DNA from: Bacillota bacterium
Lineage (GTDB): Bacteria > Bacillota > Clostridia > Christensenellales > Christensenellaceae
Direction: 5' to 3'
Assembly: GCA_023393165.1 (NCBI GenBank)
Contig: JAEWMJ010000021.1
Span: forward strand, 1 to 49,865
Length of the DNA stretch: 49,865 nt
Below, piece by piece: positions 15,747-23,272 of this stretch. Both the position numbers and the translations under genes were made by a program. The notes under the pieces were generated by a model. That model was not told the DNA's origin and did no database searches. It saw only the letters and a program-made list of their open reading frames with translations. The number at the start of each line of letters is the position of its first letter. The stretch's first letter is position 1.

Positions 15747-18161
15747 TCAGTATTTTTCACTTTTCGTATTGAATGGCCGCATCATACCGCCTTCTTCAAG
15801 GCTATCCTTATGCGGCAGGCTCCCCTGTGCGGGAACTGTCCCGCCGCCCGAACTTTTCAGTTTAAACCGGCTGATTTTTTCCTTCAGCAGTTCGGCCTGC
15901 CCGGACAGTTCCTCGCTCGCTGCCGCCCCTTCCTGGGCAGTCGCGGAATTCGTCTGTACAACGCCTGAAAGCTGTTCAATCCCCTGGTTGACCTGCATAA
16001 TGCCGGACGCCTGTTCGCCTGAAGCTGCGGCGATCATCTCTCCCAACCGTACGGTTTCCTCGGTGGTCTCCACAATTTTACCCAACGCCAGGGCAGTTTC
16101 CTGCGCGATCTTTGTACCGGCGCCCACTTTTTGAATGGAATCTTCAATCAATTCCGTCGTTTCCCTTGCGGCGTCCGCACTTCGGGCGGCAAGGTTCCTC
16201 ACTTCTTCCGCAACCACGGCAAAGCCCTTGCCGTGCAAGCCTGCCCTCGCCGCTTCCACGGCGGCGTTCAGCGCCAGAATATTGGTCTGGAAGGCGATAT
16301 CGTCTATAACTTTTATGATTTTGGAAATGTTTTCTGAGGATTGGTTTATTCCCTTCATTGATTCCATCATGTCCCGCATTCGCTCGTTGCCCAGTTGGGC
16401 CGCGTTTTTTGCTTCCATTGCCATTGCATTGGACTGTTTCGAGTTCTCGGCATTCAAGCCGGTCTTCTCGGCAAGCTGCGACATGGCTGCCGATAGTTCT
16501 TCAATGGCGCTTGCCTGCTCCGCCGCCCCCTGCGATATCATCTGGTTTCCGCCTGAGACCTGCGAAGCGCCAATCGTTACCTGGTCTGCCGCCAGGTTAA
16601 AGTCTTTAAATATCCTGTTGATTTCGGTAACGATGCGGTTTGTGGAATCCTTTAACGCTGCGAAATCTCCCTTAAACCCGGACGTAATATTTTCCGTCAG
16701 ATCGCCCTCCGCAAAGTTTCCAAGTATATGAGTAAGTTCCCTGATATACCCTTCAATTGCGCAAACCGCTTCCTCAAAGTTCCGGTTGATTTCCTGGAAA
16801 TTATCATGTTCCTGCCTTGTGAATGCATCGCCTTCTTCCACGCTGAAATCAAGATGCAGATTTCCTTCTTTCAAAAGCCGGAGATTAGCGGAAAGCTTCT
16901 TTACTTCCCTCCTGCTGTAATTCTCTGCGTGCGACTTGGCCGTTACATCCTGCAGCACCTCGATTTTTCCCGTACTTTCGCCGTGAAGATTCCTTATTTC
17001 GGAGGCATCCGCCTGGAATTCCCTGGCTGACAGTTCCCGCGCCAGTTCGGGGGACAAACCGTTTTTCACAAGATACTCCGCGTCTGCTTTCCATCCCTTA
17101 TAATCATTTCCAAGGGCCTCTTTCCTTTTCAAGCGGAACATCTCTTCAGCCTTTTTATTAATGAATCTGATTTTATTGTCTTTATCCGTAACGGAAACAG
17201 GGAAAGGAATAGAATCAAGCATGGTTTCGTACCAAAACATCTTTTCCACAATGGTATCCATGGTTGCGTTTACACCCTCGATGATTTTCCGGTAATCGCC
17301 CAGGTGTTTTCCGGCGTCCGCGCGGACGCCGAACCTTTCTTCCGCTGCGGCTTTTGACAGCATGTCCGCATCGGCCGTCAAAAGTTTTATTGAATCGGTC
17401 ATTTTTTGGAATGCCCCTGCCAGCATGCCGGTCTCATCCTTTTTGCGGATATCCAGTTCCAGGCTGGTATCGCCTTGGGCTAGCCTGTCCGCAGCATCCA
17501 CAATCTTCCCGATAGGCTTTGTAATACCCCGGGTGACCCCTATTGCCAGCAGTATGGCCACTGTGACTGTTCCCGCTGAAATACCCAGCATAAGAAGCAT
17601 ACTGAACCACTGGTTATTCTGATCGGAATTTAACATGGTATCCGCCTGGCTTTGATTATATTCGTTGATAGCCCCAAGCGCCTCCGTTATCCCTGCGGCC
17701 GCATCGTCCGCCGCCGCAGCCTGGCTTATGACAGCCGCCTGATCGCTCCCGGATTCCAGCAATTGCACAACTTTATGTAATTCCGTTTTATACGCCTCAT
17801 AACTTTTCTTCAAAGAATCCAGATTTCCCTGATACTCTTCCGCAACATCCGTATTTTGAATTGCCCCAAACATTTCCTGCAGCTTGGAATCTGTTTCATT
17901 TATGCTCTGCGCAAGTTGTTCGCCTGCTGCGCTTGTTCCGTCCTCATAAACCAATTTTAAAACGTCTATACGCTGTTCGGACAATATATTGCTTATTTCC
18001 GTCACCATGCCCACGCCCACCATGTTGTTGTCCTTCATTGCCTGGCTGTGCATGGTCATGGAACCGATCGTGTTGATTCCATAGCTGGCTACAAACGCTA
18101 TTCCGGCAATAATGATCGCAAACACTATAGCCAGTTTCTGCCCGATCTTCAGGTTTTTCAT
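15747..18161 (-). CDS. Methyl-accepting chemotaxis protein with PAS and HAMP repeats
   Basis: 804 residues. A membrane helix near residues 10-30 and another near 190-210 bracket an extracellular four-helix-bundle sensor. HAMP follows (~212-265), then a second HAMP-like stretch, a PAS domain (~320-395; SIPFPVSVTDKDNKIRFINKKA), two more HAMP-like segments (LLKEGNLHLDF, FAEGDLTENI) and the cytoplasmic signalling hairpin with the conserved tip DIAFQTNILALNAAVEAARAG. The internal PAS suggests the receptor senses both an outside ligand and an inside signal such as redox state. GGGGGC precedes the ATG. No other chemotaxis gene is near, so the ligand may relate to the flanking sugar systems. Confidence 0.93.
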   Translation of the reverse strand: MKNLKIGQKLAIVFAIIIAGIAFVASYGINTIGSMTMHSQAMKDNNMVGVGMVTEISNILSEQRIDVLKLVYEDGTSAAGEQLAQSINETDSKLQEMFGAIQNTDVAEEYQGNLDSLKKSYEAYKTELHKVVQLLESGSDQAAVISQAAAADDAAAGITEALGAINEYNQSQADTMLNSDQNNQWFSMLLMLGISAGTVTVAILLAIGVTRGITKPIGKIVDAADRLAQGDTSLELDIRKKDETGMLAGAFQKMTDSIKLLTADADMLSKAAAEERFGVRADAGKHLGDYRKIIEGVNATMDTIVEKMFWYETMLDSIPFPVSVTDKDNKIRFINKKAEEMFRLKRKEALGNDYKGWKADAEYLVKNGLSPELARELSAREFQADASEIRNLHGESTGKIEVLQDVTAKSHAENYSRREVKKLSANLRLLKEGNLHLDFSVEEGDAFTRQEHDNFQEINRNFEEAVCAIEGYIRELTHILGNFAEGDLTENITSGFKGDFAALKDSTNRIVTEINRIFKDFNLAADQVTIGASQVSGGNQMISQGAAEQASAIEELSAAMSQLAEKTGLNAENSKQSNAMAMEAKNAAQLGNERMRDMMESMKGINQSSENISKIIKVIDDIAFQTNILALNAAVEAARAGLHGKGFAVVAEEVRNLAARSADAARETTELIEDSIQKVGAGTKIAQETALALGKIVETTEETVRLGEMIAAASGEQASGIMQVNQGIEQLSGVVQTNSATAQEGAAASEELSGQAELLKEKISRFKLKSSGGGTVPAQGSLPHKDSLEEGGMMRPFNTKSEKY

Positions 18162-18182
18162 TTTTCAAGCCCCCTTTATTCT

Positions 18183-18281
18183 TTACCTGCTGCTTAAATC
18201 CGGCTCATTTTCATAAAGAAGCAGGAAAGTCAAATATCTTCCAAGCTGCGAATCACAAGATTTTGTCCCTTTCTTTGCCAT
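18183..18281 (-). CDS. Small 32-residue ORF ahead of the chemoreceptor
   Basis: A short frame starts at the ATG at 18281 behind a very strong AAGGAGGG site and ends 21 bp before the chemoreceptor start. The peptide opens M-A-K-K-G-T-K-S-C, has a hydrophobic middle (RYLTFLLLYENE) and ends D-L-S-S-R. I recognise no family. It may be a real small protein co-transcribed with the receptor, or a leader peptide coupling its translation. The rest of the 18162-18482 gap is A+T-rich upstream sequence with a TATATT at about 18325. Confidence 0.55.
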   Translation of the reverse strand: MAKKGTKSCDSQLGRYLTFLLLYENEPDLSSR

Positions 18282-18385
18282 ACTGTGCCCTCCTTAAAAT
18301 TTTTTGAAAAATTTACCTTTTGGTCATAATATAGCTAAAAAGTGAACTTTAAATGAATTAATTGTGACTTTCTTAAAAATTCTAG

Positions 18386-18426
18386 ATAAAAAAGCATCGG
18401 TAAAACATAATGCTTTACCGATGCTT
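18386..18426 (-). terminator. Terminator after the lipoprotein pair
   Basis: A 13-bp stem (AAGCATCGGTAAA paired with TTTACCGATGCTT) followed on the minus strand by TTTTTTATC. Confidence 0.85.
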
Positions 18427-18482
18427 GCCTTTATAATCATATTGATAAAACCCTCACCTGTTCTTTAAAGACTTTCCTATTT

Positions 18483-19739
18483 TCAGGCAATACTCCCGCC
18501 GGTTCGGGACGTGTAATAATTGGTGTTGATAACGCTCCCGTCCAGTGCATTTATGCATAAATAGGCCACCGAATCCGAAGGCGCGTAATAATTCGGGATC
18601 GTTCCGTTTGCGTCCGTATATACGGAATCTCCGTAAAAGTTCCATACAGGCGCCATTACAAAACTTGCCGGATCGTTTTTATCCGGGATACATTTATACT
18701 CAAGATTTATTTTTTTTATTTGTATCGCAAGCTTTGCATTCTGCGCCGCATACATTGCTCCATCCACCCAGCCGTACCGGCTTTTTAATTCCATCTCCAT
18801 AATGCTTCTGATCTTTTCAAACGGCAAAATCGCACTGTTATGGGATATTGTCTCCGTAATTCTGCTTTTATACATCCACGAAAACCGGGATATGCCGTCG
18901 TCATCCACTGCAATCCGGATGTCGTCCGCCCTGAACACATCCTGCTCCCCGTCCTGGTTTTCCCCCTGCGGTTCAATGTAACTGCCTGTTTCGGGTATTC
19001 CGTTCACCGCCCTGTGCGCTTCCACCATATACCCCTGTCTGGAAAAATCATTCTGCATGGATCCTGGAATAATAGAGGTAACCGTTGCATCTTCAATACC
19101 CAGTTCCTTGAGCAGATTTTCGGCTTTCGCCTTTGCTTTTTCCGGCGTCAAGGCGGTCCCCTGCGCCTGGGCGGGCAGATTAGAATCGGGCAAGACGTTC
19201 CGCCCCATATCCGCAAATATGTCTGCTCTTGATTGGAGGCAATTGTTCTGTAAGTCAAAACGGTTCTCTATGTTTATATATGTGTCGGTTCCTTCCCCCA
19301 CATCCGCCTTTGCGCGGATAAAACGGGAAGCAACGCCCATTTCCTGCGTCTCCTGAAACTCCGGAGATATAGATTCTTTTTGCGGGTCGTCCACCGCGTA
19401 CAGCCTTGCGCCGTCAAAAAAATAAGCGATCAGTCTGTCAGCCTCTTCCTGCGTGATGGCCTCCGGCATGATCCCTACCACCGAATAATCGTCCGACTGC
19501 GTGAATCCGACCTTTGCTTCCACGGCTATGCTGCAGGCCCCCTTATCGCTTTTGATCCGCATGGAAACCCGTTCGGGTGCGACCGCTTCAGAAGGCGGCG
19601 CGATTGAAGCCGACGGCAAAATGATTGCCTGCGTTTTATCCGGATCCGCTGCCGGTTGATTCAGCGGAACCGACTGGCAGGAAAAACAAAGAATAACAAG
19701 CAGGCTGATTGCCGCAGTCAAAATATATATTTTTTTCAT
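18483..19739 (-). CDS. Putative lipoprotein, paralogue of the upstream gene (DUF6034-like)
   Basis: About 418 residues from the ATG at 19739. The N-terminus is a lipoprotein signal (M-K-K, hydrophobic core, ILCFSC lipobox), so it is probably tethered outside the membrane. The body shares order and short blocks with the neighbouring 488-residue lipoprotein: a DDDGISRFSWM / VDDSGVIAVNWM element and a closing INALDGS strand. Both look like the poorly described DUF6034 lipoproteins of Clostridia; I suggest that family from memory of its style, without a database check. No enzyme motif is visible. It is 27 bp downstream of its paralogue and shares a terminator with it. Confidence 0.8.
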   Translation of the reverse strand: MKKIYILTAAISLLVILCFSCQSVPLNQPAADPDKTQAIILPSASIAPPSEAVAPERVSMRIKSDKGACSIAVEAKVGFTQSDDYSVVGIMPEAITQEEADRLIAYFFDGARLYAVDDPQKESISPEFQETQEMGVASRFIRAKADVGEGTDTYINIENRFDLQNNCLQSRADIFADMGRNVLPDSNLPAQAQGTALTPEKAKAKAENLLKELGIEDATVTSIIPGSMQNDFSRQGYMVEAHRAVNGIPETGSYIEPQGENQDGEQDVFRADDIRIAVDDDGISRFSWMYKSRITETISHNSAILPFEKIRSIMEMELKSRYGWVDGAMYAAQNAKLAIQIKKINLEYKCIPDKNDPASFVMAPVWNFYGDSVYTDANGTIPNYYAPSDSVAYLCINALDGSVINTNYYTSRTGGSIA

Positions 19740-19766
19740 CAATCAGTTTCTCATTCCTTTACATAA

Positions 19767-21233
19767 TTAATCTGATATACCGTCTAAAAACCTGGGATCA
19801 AAAAAGCTGCCGTCCAGCGCGTTGATCACAATGGGCGTCATAAAATTTGAAGCGGTCGTCTTTTCAGTTAGATACTCGTTGTTTTCAAGAGCCTCATCCG
19901 TATAGGTTACCGTATCCGTTCCCCGGAAAACCCATGCGGGCACAAAACGAACGCCGTTTTCCCTTCCGTCCGGGTCTTTAATGCGCAGGTATTCCAGACT
20001 GGCTGAGGTAACCAATGACGTATCATTTTCCCAATCGGTATTCTGCTCCACCCAGTACCTATCAGTCGCATTCATCTGGTTTTTAACGGAGACCAGTATC
20101 TTATCAAAGCTCAGAAAAGCAGGATGCTCGCTCAGCACATCCGTTATTTTGGTGTTGCCCATCCAATTGACCGCGATCACGCCCGAATCGTCCACAGTGA
20201 CGGTCAATTTCTCAAATGGCTGTCCCGCGCTGTAATCTCCCAGCGCAACGCTTTCCGGGATATACAGAACGGGAATCTTATCAAAATTGCGCGTAAACAC
20301 CACATAATACGCGTTTATCTTGCCGGATGTTATGGACTCCACCCAGGCTTCCGCCTGCATGACGCCAAACAGTTCAAGTTCATCCGCGCCAAGACTGCTC
20401 TTTACTTTCTCCGCAAGCGCAACAGCCTGCTCGGGCGTGGTTTTTAAATCTAGTCCTTCCTTTGGAAGTGCAAGGCGGACAGGGTCCGGCATAAGATTGC
20501 TCGGCTCCCTCAATTCATATTTTGAATTGTAATACGCCAGCTCTCCGAAATTTCTATCTCCCTTTCCGACCGCAAATTTCCCGGTAACAATTGTACCCTC
20601 CACCGGAAATTCACCGTAGAAATAATTTCCGTTGTCTGCGTAGCTTTCTATGCTTACAGGCTCACTGGAGCGTTCTTCGGGCGCGTTCTCCAGCCACTGC
20701 TCGTACATTTTGATCGTCTCTTCCATTTTTCCTGCCGTTAGTTCTTCACCTTCAGCAGAATTCGTTTCAGCAGATTTTACATATGTCCCGGCTTTCAGCT
20801 CGGCAAGCGTTTTCTTTGCAGGCAGAATAAGATTTTCCATGATCTCGTCTTTTGTCATCCGTCCGTCATGGGCTGTCATTTCTACGCCGTCCACAAACAG
20901 TTCTGCAAAGCTTTCCGCCTGCTCCTGCGTAAAATCAATAAGGGTCCCCCTATATACCTTGTATTCGTCCAGATTTGCCGGAACCATAACGTCCGCGTCA
21001 AAGGCCAGAGTCAGTTTGTCTCCTAACCGGTATGTTTCATCGATATGTTCCGGAATCCCGAGACTCTCTTTTGTGATTACTTCTTCCGGCTCATTTTCCG
21101 TATATATCGCCGTTTTTTGGGGAACGATTTCTTCTTTTGGCGTGGGCTGGCATGCCGCCGCGGCAAATGCAGTCATCAAAAAAAACGCAAGTATAAATAA
21201 CAATTTTGAGCATTTGAATAGTTTTTGTTTCAT
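19767..21233 (-). CDS. Putative lipoprotein (DUF6034-like)
   Basis: The start is set to the ATG at 21233, because the predicted promoter (21288-21316) overlaps the start of the longer frame and the M-K-Q-K-L-F start gives a clean lipoprotein signal with lipobox AAAAC. The mature protein begins CQPTPKEE, as in many DUF6034-type lipoproteins. It is rich in acidic residues, has no catalytic motif that I can see, and ends VINALDGSFFD. It is a paralogue of the downstream lipoprotein. The pair may be surface-exposed sensors or inhibitors; function is unknown. Confidence 0.8.
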   Translation of the reverse strand: MKQKLFKCSKLLFILAFFLMTAFAAAACQPTPKEEIVPQKTAIYTENEPEEVITKESLGIPEHIDETYRLGDKLTLAFDADVMVPANLDEYKVYRGTLIDFTQEQAESFAELFVDGVEMTAHDGRMTKDEIMENLILPAKKTLAELKAGTYVKSAETNSAEGEELTAGKMEETIKMYEQWLENAPEERSSEPVSIESYADNGNYFYGEFPVEGTIVTGKFAVGKGDRNFGELAYYNSKYELREPSNLMPDPVRLALPKEGLDLKTTPEQAVALAEKVKSSLGADELELFGVMQAEAWVESITSGKINAYYVVFTRNFDKIPVLYIPESVALGDYSAGQPFEKLTVTVDDSGVIAVNWMGNTKITDVLSEHPAFLSFDKILVSVKNQMNATDRYWVEQNTDWENDTSLVTSASLEYLRIKDPDGRENGVRFVPAWVFRGTDTVTYTDEALENNEYLTEKTTASNFMTPIVINALDGSFFDPRFLDGISD

Positions 21234-21287
21234 ATTGGACCCCGATTTATTTTTGGCCAGATCATATATAATGTTATTGCAATCCAT

Positions 21288-21316
21288 ATTTTAGCATATG
21301 ATCCACATAATATCAA
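21288..21316 (-). promoter_or_regulatory. Promoter of the lipoprotein operon
   Basis: TTGATA, 17-bp spacer, TAAAAT on the minus strand. Confidence 0.65.
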
Positions 21317-21362
21317 TGTTTGCGGATTTTCAAACAGCAATCTCCAAGAGTTCCGGAAAGAT

Positions 21363-21391
21363 TTGTATTATCCTTACGGCAATTATATAAT
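21363..21391 (+). promoter_or_regulatory. Promoter of the metallo-hydrolase gene
   Basis: TTGTAT, 17-bp spacer, TATAAT on the plus strand, shortly before an AAGGAG site. Confidence 0.7.
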
Positions 21392-21414
21392 TGAAATAAA
21401 AAAGGAGTTAACCT

Positions 21415-22164
21415 ATGAATTCCTCAAAATTGGGCACGGAAGTCTGGTATCTCTATCACAGCGGCTTTGCCGTAAAAACGGCCGCTCATTTTCTGATATT
21501 CGATTATTACATAGATACGCCGGGCGGAGCGGAACGCGGTCTTGCGGGCGGCGTGATTGATCCGGACGAAATAAAAGACCTGGACGTGCTTGTGTTTGCA
21601 TCGCACAGGCACGGCGACCATTTTAATCCAACAATATTCTCCTGGGAAAAATCCATTCCGAAAATCAGGTATATTCTTTCCCACGACATACGGTCTCACC
21701 GTAAACCCAAAGATGCTTTGGCCGTCTTTCCGGGAAAAAAGTACGCCCTGGATGACGACGGCATAGAGATCCGCGTCTTAAGGTCCACCGATACCGGCGT
21801 TGCTTTTCTTGTTGAAGTAGACGGTATTACGGTTTACCATGCCGGCGACCTGAACTGGTGGCACTGGGAGGGCGAGCCGGAGCGGGACAACGTCCTGATG
21901 GCAAAAAACTATAAAGAGGAAATAAATACCCTGAAGGGTTTGCATATAGATATAGCTTTCGTACCGCTGGATCCCCGGCTGGAAAAACAATACCTCTGGG
22001 GCCTTGATTATCTGATGCAGACCGTTCAGGTAAAAACGGTCTTCCCCATGCATTTCTGGGACGATTTTTCAGCTTTGGACCGGATTCAAAAAGATGCCCG
22101 GGCGGCAGGATATCTGGATAAAATAAAACTGATCACCCGCCGCGGCCAGAAATTTGATCTGTAG
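21415..22164 (+). CDS. MBL-fold metallo-hydrolase
   Basis: 249 residues. The zinc-binding signature HxHxDH is seen as His64, His66, Asp68 and His69 in SHRHGDHF, and further ligands are in HAGDLNWW (Asp) and the late FPMHFW (His). The short N-terminal lead-in and layout are like the UlaG/UPF0173 branch, whose members hydrolyse lactones or phosphodiesters. AAGGAG lies seven bases before the ATG. It is divergent from the lipoprotein pair and stands alone. Substrate unknown. Confidence 0.9.
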   Translation: MNSSKLGTEVWYLYHSGFAVKTAAHFLIFDYYIDTPGGAERGLAGGVIDPDEIKDLDVLVFASHRHGDHFNPTIFSWEKSIPKIRYILSHDIRSHRKPKDALAVFPGKKYALDDDGIEIRVLRSTDTGVAFLVEVDGITVYHAGDLNWWHWEGEPERDNVLMAKNYKEEINTLKGLHIDIAFVPLDPRLEKQYLWGLDYLMQTVQVKTVFPMHFWDDFSALDRIQKDARAAGYLDKIKLITRRGQKFDL

Positions 22165-22249
22165 CAGGTTTAGTCCCCAAATCGAACAGCGCCAAAAAAG
22201 CTTATTTTTTAGTGAAGAAGATGCCCGCGGTGATCATATAACGCAAAGA

Positions 22250-22271
22250 AACCACCCCCCAAAGGGTGGTT
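22250..22271. terminator. Hairpin between convergent genes
   Basis: AACCACCC/GGGTGGTT stem between the metallo-hydrolase (plus) and the permease end (minus). U-runs are poor on both sides, so termination may be partial. Confidence 0.5.
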
Positions 22272-22325
22272 CCTCTGCTTAAAGCAATTAAAGTAGTATG
22301 TTTCTGTAGTGGAAAAAAATATAAA

Positions 22326-23270
22326 TCAAATATTCACCTGTTTTTTGGGGACCGAGGCAACCAGTATGGATATCAGAAGAACTCCCTGCACCAGGTTTTG
22401 CACGGACGCCTGCAGCTTAGATACATTCAGAAAAGCCACCAGCATTGTCAGCATCAGCGCTCCCGTAATCGTACCCAGCACGCTTGATTTTCCGCCAGCC
22501 ACGCTTGTTCCTCCGATCACCGTCGCCGCAATGGATGTCAGCATATAGGAGGTGCCCATATCCTGGAAAGCTCCGCCGAAATATCCGCCAAGAAATATGC
22601 CTGTCAATCCTGCCAGGGTAGAGCTTAGTACAAAAGTCAGAATTATGATCCTTGGAACCCGGATTCCGGCAAGCTGCGCCGCTTTTCTGTTCTGCCCTAT
22701 CGCATGCAGGTATTTCCCGTATTTCGTTTTATACAAAAGTACAGCCACAAATACGGCAACGCCCGCTCCAATAAAGATGATCGGTGATAAACCGCCAACC
22801 CTTGCCTGTTGAGTGAAAAACGATATTTCCGGAATGGGGGTCCCCTGAATGCTTGCAGACATTACCAGTACCATCGAATAAACGATATACCCCATTGCAA
22901 GCGTTGTTATCATTGCGGGAACCTTGATGTACATATTGATACATCCGTTCAGGAAGCCGACGGCGGCGCAAACTCCAAGGGTCAATATAAACCCGGGAAC
23001 CAGACCAATACTCGTCATGGCAATTGACGCAAAATAAGCGGCCAGGGCAATCACATACTGTATGGAAAGGTCAATCGCGCCCGCTCCGCTAGTGATAACG
23101 GCGGTCTGCCCCATACTCAGAATGATAAGATAGCATGCAAGCGTCAGATTCGATATCAATACGTTTCCGCTTACTTTGCCGGAGATTGTGCTGATCAAAA
23201 GCCATAGCGCCAGCGATCCGATCAGAGGCCATATCCAGCTGTTTTTTCCGACCCATCTTTTAGCATCCAT
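22326..23270 (-). CDS. Sugar ABC transporter permease (RbsC-type), system 2
   Basis: 314 residues with about nine to ten membrane helices. CUT2 permease marks are SGAGAIDLSIQYVIALAAYF, AIGQNRKAAQLAGIRVPR (ATPase-contact loop) and IGGTSVAGGKSSVLG. GGAGG precedes the ATG, which lies two bases after the stop of the fused ATPase-permease. It probably forms a heterodimer with the permease half of that fusion. The gene ends the long catabolic operon. Confidence 0.94.
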   Translation of the reverse strand: MDAKRWVGKNSWIWPLIGSLALWLLISTISGKVSGNVLISNLTLACYLIILSMGQTAVITSGAGAIDLSIQYVIALAAYFASIAMTSIGLVPGFILTLGVCAAVGFLNGCINMYIKVPAMITTLAMGYIVYSMVLVMSASIQGTPIPEISFFTQQARVGGLSPIIFIGAGVAVFVAVLLYKTKYGKYLHAIGQNRKAAQLAGIRVPRIIILTFVLSSTLAGLTGIFLGGYFGGAFQDMGTSYMLTSIAATVIGGTSVAGGKSSVLGTITGALMLTMLVAFLNVSKLQASVQNLVQGVLLISILVASVPKKQVNI

Positions 23271-23272
23271 TT

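Noticed and set aside
22309..22548. Small plus-strand frame at the permease end
   Set aside because: Lies antisense to the RbsC-type permease; no ribosome site or recognisable product.
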